Source: Ceratothoa steindachneri (Eukaryota; Arthropoda; Malacostraca; Isopoda; Cymothoidae). Taken from it: 64,000 nt of DNA. The stretch covers positions 205,825,405 through 205,889,404 of the forward strand of contig OZ018319.1 of NCBI GenBank assembly GCA_963969495.1. The letters are read 5' to 3'. This document shows positions 23,400-34,535 of this stretch, one piece after another. The translations under genes were made by a program, and so were the position numbers. How positions within the stretch are numbered: position 1 is the stretch's first letter; every line of letters starts with the position of its first letter. Below the pieces are notes generated by a model. That model did not search any database. It was not told the DNA's origin and worked only from the letters and a program-made list of their open reading frames with translations.

Positions 23400-24320
23400 A
23401 AATTGCTAACCTATATATAGTCTTTCTACGTGAACATAATTATTACAAAAATTGGCCAATCACGGCAGGGGAAATTTTTAAGGGGAAACTAAGCACTACA
23501 AGAAACAAAAAAATTGAAAGGCTCAGGTTGTCTGACTATTTGTCGCTCCGATCTAGTTCTCTGGCAAAGGAGGCAAAGGAAAATCAAGTTTGAAAACGTG
23601 CTTCTTTTAACGCCGGTCAACTCGGGGACGCCGAGATGTCGGGAGTATGGTTTCCGACTGAAGTTGCTTGTTAATTGGCTGTTTCTTCATTTGAATGATG
23701 ACTTCTTCGGCCATCCTCAATCTTCTGCGATTTTGGAGTCTCAGGATGATGGAAGTGTCTAGATTCAGTTTTTCACGGGTAAGGGTAGTGCCATGAGATT
23801 GGGCGTGTTTTTGTAATCGCCCCATCTTGAAGGTGAGCGGTCAGTCGCCTTGACAGGGTTGTGGAGGTCACGCCGATGCACTTTGAATTGCGATGTTTGT
23901 AGTCACCGACTTTGCACGAATATTCGTACACGACGATAGTCTCCTGGAATTCGCTCGTTGGAGGGAGACAGTTATTCTTCATGATGCAACTACTTGTTTT
24001 CTTGGTCTTGTAGTATATAATTAGATTAATATCCGTATTAGGGTCGGTTGGGGTCACGTTACAATGGAGAATGGCTTTGAGAGCCTTTTCGTTTTCACGG
24101 TAGTCGGTGTCATATTGGCCTTGTAATAAAGGTTGATATTACTCTTCTTCGGAGTAGACCTGACGCCATGGCCAGCAGCCAAGTTCATTTTCTCTTTCAT
24201 GATATCGTCGATGGATTCTTCTGGGTAGCCATTGATACTTTTAGGAAGGAATTGTGGAATATTTTGAAAATATTCTATCTGCATTTTAATTTAACACTAA
24301 TTTTTGTAAACCCCTTAGAA
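23400..24320 (-). pseudogene. Penelope-like element fragment: RT end + GIY-YIG endonuclease
   Basis: Minus-strand fragments in three frames (24284-24054, 24057-23773, 23825-23607). They read through a Penelope-type RT C-terminus (VTPTDPNTDINLIIYYKTKK-like text around 24050) into VVYEYSCKVGDYKHRNSKCI, GVTSTTLSRRLTAHL and ILRLQNRRRLRMAEEVII. These are the GIY-YIG endonuclease core of Penelope-like elements; YEY..C...YIG is degenerate here (CIG). The 5' part is absent. About 200 bp of non-coding sequence (23400-23600) joins LINE E and may be its 3' end. I did not find a hammerhead ribozyme core. Confidence 0.72.
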
Positions 24321-24678
24321 AAATTATTTCTTTGTTCACTATAAAGGACCCCATTCCTGACATTTTGCGTTCCAGAATAGTATATAAATATACTTGTCTT
24401 AAATGTTCTTTGGAAACGTACATTTGATGTACGGAACGGCTTCTCAAAGTTCGCATTGAAGCTCACCGTGGGGTCGGTTACAGAACAGGAATGGATCTCT
24501 CTGTAAAAGAAAACTCTTTTGTTCGATCTCATTCCTATTCATGAAAAATACCTATATATTATAATCAATTTAAAATATTATCTGCATCAAAATCTAAATC
24601 TGACCTTTTCATAATTAGGTTCTTTTAATTAAATACAATCAGCCTCAGTTAAATAAAGATTCTACTTCCACACCGTTA
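24321..24678. other. No gene seen
   Basis: AT-rich. The only open frame (24532-24275, minus) resembles nothing I recognise; it may be outer Penelope-element sequence. Confidence 0.4.
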
Positions 24679-24680
24679 TA

Positions 24681-24915
24681 CAAGGTGTTCCAGATAAAAG
24701 TTAACCGTACTTTAAATTTGTATAACTCAAAACCTATTAGAGGTTTTTAAGTCCTGCAAAAAACAAAAACAAATTTACCAACTATTTATCTGTCGATTCT
24801 GATAATTTCATTAAATTCCCTTTTACGATATTGATACACTAATGGGTTTAGTGGAGGCGATCAAAACTATGTTTGCGCAAAGAAGTAAAATAAGGAAACT
24901 TCGAAGTTTAAAATC
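24681..24915 (+). repeat. Left terminal inverted repeat of mariner-like element
   Basis: Pairs with 26280-26497. Blocks match over nearly the full length with scattered substitutions, for example TTGATACACTAATGGGTTTA against TTGATACACTAATTGGTTTA on the reverse strand. Confidence 0.85.
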
Positions 24916-24989
24916 AACAAATATATTTAAATCCATTTTAAATAAAAACACCACTTCATATGAGTAATACAAATTCATTTTTTAATTTT

Positions 24990-26069
24990 CTAAGCCCTGT
25001 TTCCTTCCACATGTCCTCCATTTCTTTATGAGCACAGTTGCGCCTTTGATCGCATTGATTGAAAAACTTTTAGGATTAACTTGTGATTTTCCTTAAGTCT
25101 ATTGACTCCACGTGTGATACTATCTCTTAACTGGTTGATGCTTTGTGGTGGAGTAGAATACACTTTATTCTTTAGATATCGCCATAAGGAATAATCGCAC
25201 GGTGTTAAGTCAGGGGATCTTGGGGGCCATTCAATTGCATGATTTAGCGCGTCAATGTGGTTGTCAAACGTTTCTCTTAGTTTTGTTCTTACAGCAAGCT
25301 GTCCATGAGGTGGTGCGCCGTTCTGAATCCACCAAAGTCTATTGAATTAATTGACATAAATCTGGCGGAGTTCCCGGAAGATCCTTTCGTTGATCATGGT
25401 CAGGTAGGCAGCACCATTTAAGTTATTCTGGTAAAACAATGGGCTGACAAGATAGCCATTCTCGCATATTCCGATCTACAGAGAAACTTTCTGCTGACAA
25501 ATACGTGCGTCAAAGTTGAATGCTGGGGGGTGGGGGCGGGGAGGGGGGCAGCGGTGCATATTGCCGAATATTATGGCTAATTACCTTTCCATTGATGAAA
25601 AAGGCTGCCTCGTCACCAATCACAATGTTTTCAAGAAACGAGCAGGTTTATGGAGAACCCATTCGATAAATTGTCTACGAGAGGAACATCAGTTTCAAGA
25701 AGCTGGTTCTCGCATGCATCTTATAGGGATGCCATTTTAAGTAATGTTTATTAATGAGGTTAAATGATGACTTTAACAATTGTAACCCATTCTTTCTGAG
25801 TGATACATGTCGATTTTGAAGAAGAGTCATCTGAACATTTTAGATATTTTTTGTTGTTCTTATGGTTCTCATACGACCCGAACGACCTTTATTTAAATTT
25901 AAGCATGTTCCTTCATGTTGGTATTTGCGAACATTTTTCTTAATTGTGGGCTTCTTGATGGGTGCTTACCTGGAAAACGTTGTTCAAATGAAGCTTGTAC
26001 TTGTTTAATCCTGCCAGTCTTAATAAAGTTTGTGAATACAAATACGCGTTGATCTTTTGTTAACTGCAT
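24990..26069 (-). pseudogene. mariner-like transposase (DUF4817-type N-terminus)
   Basis: ATG at complement 26067-26069 (MQLTKDQRVFVFTNFIKTGR) begins a DUF4817-like helix-turn-helix region (VQASFEQRFPGKHPSRS). Catalytic core pieces follow: GDEAAFFINGKVISHN (first Asp, ~25600), WWIQNGAPPHGQLAVR (normally FQQDGAPPH, so the second Asp is Asn) and WPPRSPDLTPCDYSLW with the third acidic residue. C-terminus KVYSTPPQSINQLRDSI, stop at 24990-24992. A G-rich expansion (25525-25553), stops and shifts disable it. Confidence 0.78.
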
Positions 26070-26279
26070 GATTAAAAAGGTTCCATGGAAGTAAACTTTT
26101 ACCCAGAAACGCTATAATTTGCTTAGTAAGCAATAATAACGAGACCATACCACAGCGTGGCTGAAAAACCACTGTAAAATGGCCTAGGATTTGCTTGAAG
26201 AATTGCACAATGGCCTAGGCTACCTAGGCTCCCTACGCTTCCCTTGAAAGTGCACGGTGGCCTAGCATTCCTAGGCTTC

Positions 26280-26497
26280 GTTTTATTATTTTACCTCCTT
26301 GCGCAAATATATTTTTGATAGCCTCCACTAAACCAATTAGTGTATCAACATCAGAATAGGGAATTTAATGAAATTTTTAGAATCGACAAATAAATAGTTG
26401 TTAAATAAAACACTTTTTGGAGGACCTAAAAATCTCCAATAGTGTTTGATTTATACTAATTCAAAGTACGGTTAACTTTTTTTTCTGGGACACCCGG
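26280..26497 (-). repeat. Right terminal inverted repeat of mariner-like element
   Basis: Reverse-complement partner of 24681-24915. It ends in CTGGGACACCCGG followed by the TA duplication. Confidence 0.85.
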
Positions 26498-26499
26498 TA

Positions 26500-26949
26500 T
26501 ATTGCATGATTAATTTCGTTTGAAATTTTTTGAACTAGTTACCATTAATTAATTACCACTGAAAAAAACAGCTAGGTAACATTTTTTGTTTTGTTTTTCG
26601 ACCAACCAACTGCATAGATAAGAGAACCAACTAATACTAAATCACATCTTTCCTTGTAGTATAATTTTTAAATTTCATTCATTCAGCTCACAACTTTCTC
26701 CGAATCAGGTAACAAATTTTAGTGTATTTATTGAGGCTTTCCTTTTCTTCCAATTTTTAACCTTATTAATTTCGTTTGAATTTAGTTATTTTTTAACTTA
26801 ATATACATACAGATTTTTGTCTTTTATATTGCATTTTGATATTTTTTTGTTTGTTTTGCATCCTAGTACATTTTTAGCCTTAAACCATTAATTATTATGA
26901 TTGTTCTCATAATTGTCAAGCAATTGTTCTTATATAAATCTTTAATATT
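26500..26949. other. No gene seen
   Basis: AT-rich spacer between the mariner-like element and the I-clade LINE. No open frame or repeat recognised. Confidence 0.6.
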
Positions 26950-26950
26950 C

Positions 26951-26960
26951 TAGCCTAGAA
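26951..26960. repeat. Left target-site duplication of I element
   Basis: TAGCCTAGAA here and again at 33818-33827, exactly flanking the I-clade LINE. Confidence 0.8.
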
Positions 26961-27327
26961 GACCCCGTAAGGGGCGCGGCGATTTGCCATCCTGGCCGCC
27001 GTGCTGATGGGATTTAGTACCCCGTCCGACCCCAGCTTAGCCTCGTTTCCTTCTTTCAAAACACTTGTGTTTTCCCCCTGTCTCCTTGCTTTTCATACAA
27101 CCTTTCCCAATACTCTCTCTGGTCAGCCTCTAATTTCACAGGGTAGATGCTGACCATCTTCTCAGCCAACCGTCCCGGATCAGCGCTGAGGGGGGGGGGG
27201 GGGCAACGTTCCCTAACCCCAGAGCTCCGGTTCGGGATGGTGGTTTTTTAACAACCTGCTTTATCCCTACCCATACCTTCCTCACATCCCTTTACCTTTT
27301 CTCTTCACACACTATCAATTTTACGCC

Positions 27328-29431
27328 ATGCTCAAGGTGGAGCCGCCATGTTTAAGGGCTGCCAGGTCACCAGGCAGGAGGGGTGGCCTTAAATGTCGGC
27401 ACGTATCTCTGCCAGGCCCGTACGCACCCCTTGCAGAGCGGGCTACTGCGAGGGGTGATGAGTTATTGCATCTCGTAATTAAAAGAGGATCACCATGCGC
27501 AATGATGAGTCTATTAAAAAAAAAAAATCTCCTTAATTTCCCCGCATCCACCGTCGGAGCCACCCTCGGGCAGCTCCACAGGAAAAATGGAGGTTTCCCC
27601 CCTCCCCCTGTGCCTGCGCAGGGGACCCTCCAAATTTCTCTAACCGGAGAGGAGGCTTACTCCTCTCCTTCGCATACGGGTGTAGGGGACTCCCCCCCCC
27701 TTCTCTGGAGGTGCTTTCGGGCACCTCCCTTTTTCCAGGGGCGGTCCCCCCTTTTCTTTCGAAGGGGACTGCCAAAAAAGCGAGCAGGCAGCTCATAGCC
27801 GACCGCTCCCCAGTGAAGCGGCTAGGTAGGGCAAACCCCCTTAGGAGGGAGAGGGAAGCCAGGCCCCTTCGGTCGCTTCCCTCAAAAGACCTGCTGGTAA
27901 GAATATTGAAACTTGCCGGGGTCAAGGCCTGTGACTCCCCACACATAACTAGTGACGCTGCCAACGGGACCTGCGATGTCCTGGGAGGGAGTGGCCAACT
28001 GAAGGCCACTCCTGAGATAGACATGGTCCTTGACGCAACCCAGCCTCAGAAGGTAGGGCCTTCCATGGGGGGGAATCTGTGCTCGGCGAAAAGCATCGAA
28101 CCCGAATCCGCCCCTATGCAAGGTCCTCATCAAACGGCCCGGGTTTCCAAGGCAGTACAAGGAGGGAAGGGATCTCCTCCAACCGGTAACCCATGCGACT
28201 ACTAGGACCTTTTCCAACTTGGAGAAGGACCTGGCTGAGGCAGGTCCATCTGGCCTAGGGGCTCCTGCCGGCGGAGGGGAGAAGTGGTTTCATTCCCCAC
28301 CCTCCTCTCCTAAAAAGAAAAAAATAGAAATAAGACTAAAAAGACCGGGACTCCTTTCCATCGGTGAGGGCTGCGGAGACGGATGGGTCTGCTGTGACTT
28401 CGGTAAGCGACCAAGCCAAGATCGGCACATCCGGCCCCTCTGCCCCCCTGGGTGCAGAGTAAAAGACTAAGACGAAATGTGCGCAGGGCGGAGCCTCGAT
28501 AACATCGGGGCCCCTCATTCAGATGTTACCTGGCGTTTTCGAGCCCGCTGGCTTCAAACGCTTCTTCGTTATACGTTTCGCTGATAGCAGCATGTTGGCC
28601 AAGGGCAACATGATCCATCAGAGGAGAGCATTAGCTAGTATAATTGGTAGAGAGCCGAAGGTGACCCGTTTCTCGGACGGGAGCCTTTTGGCGAATGGGG
28701 CGAATCCTTCCAATGCGGCCAAGATAAGTGCTCTTCGGACACTTGATGGCACCCCGGTGAGTGTGACGCTGCACCTTACCATGAACTTTATGAAAGGAGT
28801 CGCTTATGCGAGGGAACTCGTCGACTACTCCATATAGGACATCACCTTAGAGCTGGCCGACCATGGGGCGGTCAAGGTCGAACGTGTGATGAGAAAACAG
28901 GGAGGGGCCTCGAGACCCATCCCTACACTCTTCGTCACGTTCGAGTGTGACAAGCTCCCTGAGTCGGTGTGTGCCGGTTGGTACCACTACCGCGTGAAGG
29001 CATTCGTGCCGCTGCTGCGGCGGTGATATTACTGTCACCGCTTCGGCCATACGAATCGTTCATGTAGTCGTACAAAGTCGGGGTTACCCCAAGTCTGTGT
29101 AAATTGCTCCAAGGCCGCACACGATAAGTCCAAATCGTGTGTGGCCAAGTGTATCAATTGCGGAGAGCCGTGCCATGCTTCTTCAAAGCAATGTGGTGCG
29201 TATCTCCTTGAGAAAGAAATCCTGGCCGTTCAGGCCCTGGATCGACTCTCATTCCGCGAGGCTAAGGACTTGGTCCTAGCGTGCCCAGCTCTGCCTGGGA
29301 CGTATTATGCCTCAATGGTTAGAAAGACACTCTCTGCTCCTGGTCCATCCAGGCCAACGAGTAAGGTTGTTCCGCGCCCATTCGGAGCCCTTCTGCGGGT
29401 TCTACTCAACTCGTGCACTCCCCTAGTATAG
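27328..29431 (+). pseudogene. ORF1 (gag-like) of I element
   Basis: The N-terminal part is uncertain: overlapping frames at 27328-27798 and 27711-28205 are Pro/Gly-rich and unrecognised. From 28523 the frame is gag-like (GFKRFFVIRFADSSMLAKGN, SDGSLLANGANPSNAAKI). A shift near 28840 follows, then three zinc knuckles around 29025-29195: CYYCHRFGHTNRSC, CVNCSKAAHDKSKSC and CINCGEPCHASSKQC. After these the text LEKEILAVQALDRLSFREAK, common after knuckles in I-clade ORF1, runs to 29431. It would coat the element RNA. Confidence 0.75.
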
Positions 29432-29899
29432 CTGGGGGCACAAAGGGTTCACAACCAGCTCCGACTAAAACCAGGGTCCCCCCTTCCCCCAGCGTGACCG
29501 TTTCCCGTAAGGCGAAACGGCTACGCGCCTCCACTGAGTCGTTCGACTCACAGAAGACAACACCGCTGAAGTTGGTCGCCAGGCCATCTTCGAGGTTCCT
29601 AAAGCTGGCCTCCGAAAAGGGGACAGCAACAAAGGAGCTTCGGCTCCTTCGCCCACGCCTAGTGGTGGGCTAAGTGGCTCGGAGACGGTGGTTCCTCGAA
29701 AAGAGGACCCCCCCGCCTCCGAAGCCGCAACGCCTACCTATGGTTTCGAGGCGGAGGGACGAAAAGACTCTATGGCGAGCCCACCCTCCCCAAATAAGTC
29801 CTCGAAGGCGACAGCGGCTTCAGCGCTTTGTCCGGCCATCGCGCTGGGGGTTCTGCCTCCGGGAAGCGTACGGCGATTTCCGTGAGGGTCTTCTGTTCG

Positions 29900-32800
29900 A
29901 AGAGGGCCACCGCGTCTCCTCCGAGCTAGGCCTGGAGGGCATATTCCTTCAATGGAATTGCCGTGGTCTGCGTGCCAAATGGGAGGAGCTGCGGAGGCTA
30001 GTCTCGTCCCGGTCCCGATAGCTATTTTTCTGCAGGAGATAATGCTAGGCGCGTGCCCCCTACCCACCCTCCCGGGGTATAAGGGTTTTGCGACCCCACC
30101 ACCATCAGAATGCCGGGCTGGGGGATGCGCGGTTTACACCTGGCATGATGTCTCCGTTCTTCCTTTCACTTTAGATACCTCCTTTCAGGCAGTGGCTGTG
30201 CAGCTTCACCTGGATAGGAGGTATATTATCATTTCTGTGTACATTCCACCTTCAACTGACTTCGACGCGGGGGATTTCCGCTGCGTCTTGCACGGTTGCC
30301 AAGACCCTTTCTCTTGCTTGGAAATCTGAACGGCATGCATCCTCTCTGGGGAGATTACTCAATAAATGTCAGGGGACAAGTCCTTGCCGATCTGATCAAA
30401 GAGCTTGAGATAGGTGTCCTAAATGTGGATGAATTTACGCATCACTGTCCGAGAAGCGCTTCATTTTCTTGCCTTAATCAATCTTTGTGCTCTTCGGATA
30501 CACAGCCGGATTTTGATTAGGGGGTGGTCGATGACCTCCATGGTAGTGATCACTTTCCAATTCAAATATCATTTTCAGGACAACTGCCGCCTGAGAGCCC
30601 ACCTCGGTTGAACTTGGCGCGGGCGCGGTGGCCTACATTTCAGGAAATGACTGAATTCTCTATCTCAGTCGAGGAGCTTAGGTCGGTAGATGAGGCCGTT
30701 GAGTTCTTCTCCGGCAACCTTATCGCACGGGCCTGACTACTATTCCCTGAACGTCTGGCCGTTTTGCACGCCGACCACTCCCGTGGTGGTCGGCCGATTG
30801 TAAGACGGCCCTCAAACAGAAGCGCTATGCCTACATGCGCTATAAGCGCCGCCCGAACGATTTCACTGTCGCTGAATTTCGTCGCGCTAGGGCTAGGTTC
30901 TGGTATATTTCGAAGCACGCCCGCCCGCTCTTCTTGGCGGGCATACGTGTCTTCACTTAAACGGAAGACCCCTCTGGCAGAGGTGTGGAGGCGAGTCAAA
31001 AGCATTCGGGGCAAGTTCTCTTAGAACCCCCTTCCCGTTCTCCAGGAAAATGGGACCGCAATCTCGGACCCCGCGTTCTTGATGGAATCCTTTGCGACCG
31101 CTTTCTCCGCATTCTCTAGCTGGGATGCTGCTCCGCCAACATTCAATGCACGTCGTGATGTTGCGGAAGGCTGCCAGCTGGTCTTTACCTCAAGAGGCGG
31201 AGAACCCTTCAACGACAGGTTTACTGTCATTGAGTTGCGTTCCGCTCTTGCATCGTGCGCGGACACCGCCCATGGTCCAGACGATGTCCCGTACGCCATG
31301 CTTCGACACCTGGGTAAGCGAGGTATGGCCATTCTCTTAGATTTGTTCAACAGGATCTGGGTGGAGGGTCTCCTCCCAGATTCCTGGCGAATCGCTACTG
31401 TGCTCGCCTTTCGCAAACCGGGGGAGAGATCACTCTACTCCGGCCGGTTTCCGCCCAATCTCTCTAACCTCTTGCGTGTGCACCAGTTGGTGGAGATATT
31501 GGTAAATGTTAGATTAGCCTTTTTCCTGGCCAGCGGAGTCAATCTGTCTTCTGCACAGTGCGGCTTCCGCAAGTTACACTGCACGTCGGATGCTCTGCTC
31601 CGACTAGAAAATGCCGTCTGTGAGGCCTTCCTTCATAGACTGCACTACCCCCCGATGTTTTTCGATCTGGAGAAGGCCTCTGATACCGCATGGCGATACG
31701 GTATCATGGATACTCCCCACACGATGGGGCGAGGGAACGCCTCCAAATCTTTATATCTGAATTTTTGCGAGATCGTCGATTCTGCGTACAGGTGGGGAGA
31801 GCCCTCCCTGGCCCAATGGAGCAGGAAGAGGGTGTCCCACAGGAAAGTGTCCTCAGTGTCACACTCTTTGCCTTGAGCATCAACGGCATCACCTCAGTGC
31901 TGCCGGAAGATGTTCTCGCTACGCCGCTCTACGTGTACGATCTTTCGATCTCTTTTGGCTCTGCCCCGATGCCAACTCTGGAGCATCGACTCCAACAGGC
32001 ATTGAACCGCATCTCTCGCCATGCCGAAGCGCACAGGTTTCAGTTTTCTTTGGCAAGACTAAGGTGGTGCACTTCTGCTGCTATCCACGGCTCCACCCCG
32101 ACCCAGATTTGTTTCTTAATGGGGTGCGCCTGGAAGTGGTTGAATCGCACCTTTTCCTGTGTCTTCTATTTGACCGACGCTTCACCTGGGAGGCTTATAT
32201 TCGCAGCCTTAGGGTCTCTTGTACCCGCGCCATGGATATTCTCAGTTCCGTGACGTTCAGCGCTTGGGGCGCTGATAGGGCTACTGCCTTACTTTTTATC
32301 GATCTTTTGATCGTTCCAAGCTCGAATACGGATGCGAGTTTTATGCGTCCGGAGCCGAGCGTTTATTGCGGAAGGTGGACTCGATCCACCACACCGTCCT
32401 TCGCCTTGCGACCGGTGCCTTCCGCACTTCTCCCATTGAGAGCCTACTAGTCGATGCTGGGGAGATGTCACTCGCTCTACGCCGTGTACAGTGCATTATT
32501 CGCCTGTACGCGCGAGCCCGGTGCCTCCCTCAATCTCCAACAGCTCTCACTGTATCCCCAGCTGATTTCGACGGTACCTCTGCCACTGAGAGACGCCAGT
32601 CATACCCTATGCCTTTTGGATTAGGGCCAGGAAACTCCTTGGAGAGCTAGGTATATCTCTCGGGCCGGTGGCGCCCCTAGTTCTGCCCAGGACGCCACCC
32701 TAGAGGGTACCACATTTGGCTATTTGTCGCCACGCCTCTGCTCCCAAACTTGTACAGCACCGGGAGTATTGCTTTCGACTTTTTTGGAGCACACCTCGTG

Positions 32801-33609
32801 TCACGCTGGAACCGTGCCAGTGTATACGGATGGATCCCCTGTGTTTGAAGTCAGCGGGGGTTTGCCAGGCGCTGTGTCTATCTTCACTGCCGAGCTGGTC
32901 TCAATACACCACTCGGTACGTGAGATTACGCGACGTCCTGGGTTCGGAGACTGGATTGTGATCTATAGCGACTCACAAAGCCCCCTGAGTGCTCTCGGGG
33001 CATTAGAATCTCCGCATCCCCTGGTTCACGATAACCGTGACTCCACGGTTTTGGCGAGCCGGGCGGATGTCGAGATTATCTTCTGCTGGGTTCCTGGACA
33101 TGTAGGAATTGCGGGAAATGAGCGCGCCGATGAGGGCGTTTCACTCTTCTTCATACCGACTACATGGCAGGAATACGGGCAGCTCTTTGGACTGCTTGGC
33201 AAAGAAGATTGGAGACGGTCAAAGCGAACTTAAAGTTACGTGCAATTGCGCCGCGACTGTTCCCATGGGCCTATCCCCCAATGTTGCGACGGCTTCAAGT
33301 CGCTTTCTGTCGTCTCCGAATCGGGCACACTCGTGTGACGCATCGCTATTTGTTGGAGCGCTCGCCAGCGCCCTATTGTGACGACTGCGTCGTCCCGCAC
33401 ACTCTTTGGCACATTCTTGTCGAATGTCCCAGTCTGGGTGATCTTCGGGCACGATACCTGTCCCGGTACCGTGATGGGCGGGGTCGCTACTGCCTGTCTC
33501 TTGTACTCGGGACGAGTTCGTTCACATTGACTTGTAGACTTTTGTGGGGAGGCCGTCTTTCTCTCTTTTATTTAACTGGGTTTAATTTTTTGTTATTGTT
33601 TTCTTTGTA
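29900..33609 (+). pseudogene. ORF2 of I element: EN + RT + RNase H
   Basis: Endonuclease from about 29935: FLQWNCRGLRAKWEEL, then in shifted frames IFLQEIMLGACP, VYIPPSTDFDA, LGNLNGMHPLWGD (GDLNG has become GNLNG) and VDDLHGSDHFPI. RT is at 31079-32000: AHGPDDVPYAMLRHL, AQCGFRKLHCTSDALLRL, EEGVPQESVLSVTLF, and LYVYDLSISF at about 31927, where the catalytic YVDD is YVYD. RNase H is at 32820-33150. The C-terminal knuckle CDDC...TLWHILVEC is near 33375-33430. Numerous frame breaks; it would be about 1,200 residues intact. Confidence 0.85.
32724..33233 (+). pseudogene. RNase H segment of I-element ORF2
   Basis: An open 169-codon stretch carrying the four RNase H acidic positions in order: VYTDGS, FTAEL, YSDSQS and NERADEG, with VPGHVGIAGN before the last. 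RNase H removes the RNA strand after first-strand synthesis and is diagnostic of the I clade among the LINEs here. It is the least damaged domain of this element. Confidence 0.85.
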
Positions 33610-33817
33610 GGTCGCACGCTCCTGCGCTGGGGTGGGGGGGACCTTCCCCGACGCCTGAGATTGCTTCCTAATTGTTACAATCTTCCCTTTTTTTATCATT
33701 GTTGTGTTATCATATTCTTATTTTAAAGTAGCCTAGTGCTAGGCTGTCGTGATTCCGGCGACTTATGCCCAAGTGGGCAATCGCTAGATAGGCTCCTAAA
33801 ATTTAAAAAAAAATAAA

Positions 33818-33827
33818 TAGCCTAGAA
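33818..33827. repeat. Right target-site duplication of I element
   Basis: TAGCCTAGAA, exact copy of 26951-26960. Confidence 0.8.
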
Positions 33828-33892
33828 AATGGATCCAGAGCCCGAAACGTTGGCAATATATGTTATATTCAGTACTTGCTCTCCTTTTCCTG

Positions 33893-33894
<2 letters not shown>

Positions 33895-33949
<55 letters not shown>
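33895..33949. repeat. (AT)n microsatellite
   Basis: About 55 bp of AT dinucleotides. A short TATATATA resumes at 34528, beyond the Tc1 element, so the transposon probably landed inside the microsatellite. Confidence 0.95.
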
Positions 33950-33951
<2 letters not shown>

Positions 33952-34526
33952 TGGCCAAATTATTTGAAGCACGACTAAGAAATCTATGAATTTGAAATAT
34001 GACTTCCTTGTATGAGATAAAAAAAAGTTTAGTTAACCATTTAATGAATTTAATCATAGTTTCAGTGATGGTAGTCATTTGGGGCGATAAGATTTGCAAT
34101 CCGTTAGTCAGAAAGGGTTGTGGGATAATGAGTAGTATCCAAAGCGCAGCTGCTCCACCAAGTTCAGTGCGCATGTGGCTTTGGGAGTGGAAGGTTGTTT
34201 GTGCTGTTATCATCAGTTTTTCGTGAAAGTTGATATTATAGATAGGTTAACTACATATTTAAATATGTTGATAGGTGTTTTGAAAGTAATTGTGACATTA
34301 GTAATTTGATATTTCTTTTTCCTACAGAAATTTATTAATAGTCAGTGTTTTCTTATAATAATGGGTAAAGATACCGATATATCATCTAAAAAGAATGGCG
34401 AAATTCATACATTATTAAGAGAAACAGATTATTCTCACAGAAAGATAGTTGAAAAGATGAAAGTGTCGCAAAGTACCGTTACTAGGCAATTTTATTGACG
34501 TCACTCTAATAATTTGGCCACCCTCT
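33950..34526 (+). mobile_element. Internally deleted Tc1-like transposon
   Basis: Left end GGTGGCCAAATTATTTGA and right end AATAATTTGGCCACC are inverted repeats, flanked by TA-rich sequence. The 577-bp element keeps a 5' region and only the first 45 codons of a transposase before the right repeat, so it is a non-autonomous deletion derivative. Confidence 0.78.
34361..34498 (+). pseudogene. Tc1 transposase N-terminal helix-turn-helix remnant
   Basis: ATG at 34361 gives 45 codons beginning MGKDTDISSKKNGEIHTLL and including SHRKIVEKMKVSQSTVTRQF, the paired-like DNA-binding domain of Tc1 transposases. The DDE catalytic part is absent. TTTCTTTTTCCTACAG just upstream (ending 34327) looks like a 3' splice site in the leader. 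It could bind the terminal repeats but not catalyse transposition. Confidence 0.75.
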
Positions 34527-34535
34527 GTATATATA

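Larger units (their letters stand above)
24681..26497 (-). mobile_element. mariner-like transposon with ~220-bp terminal inverted repeats
   Basis: Ends are CAAGGTGTTCCAGATAAAAG (24681) and, inverted, CCGGGTGTCCCAGA (ending 26497), each flanked by TA (24679-24680 and 26498-26499), the target duplication of Tc1/mariner elements. The repeats continue inward for over 200 bp, including GTTAACCGTACTTT, ATTTCATTAAATTCCC and GGTTTAGTGGAGGC. The transposase is on the minus strand. The 5' untranslated part contains several CCTAGG palindromes (26180-26275). Confidence 0.85.
26961..33817 (+). mobile_element. Full-length I-clade LINE with RNase H, decayed
   Basis: About 6.86 kb, plus strand, bounded by a 10-bp duplication. 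5' end GACCCCGTAAGGGGCGCGG; 3' end an A-rich tail (AAAATTTAAAAAAAAATAA). ORF1 is gag-like with CCHC knuckles; ORF2 has endonuclease, RT, RNase H and a C-terminal Cys/His motif, the arrangement of the I clade. The whole element is clearly GC-richer than its AT-rich surroundings. Many stops and shifts show age, though the duplication is still exact. Confidence 0.88.

Noticed and set aside
23400..24320. Hammerhead ribozyme expected in Penelope-like elements
   Set aside because: No CTGATGAG/GAAA core at usable spacing was found on either strand.
27321..28217. Long minus-strand open frames in the GC-rich region (27563-27321, 28024-27533, 28217-27882)
   Set aside because: They are antisense to the I-element ORF1 region, Pro/Arg-rich, and have no recognisable motif; GC-rich sequence produces chance open frames.
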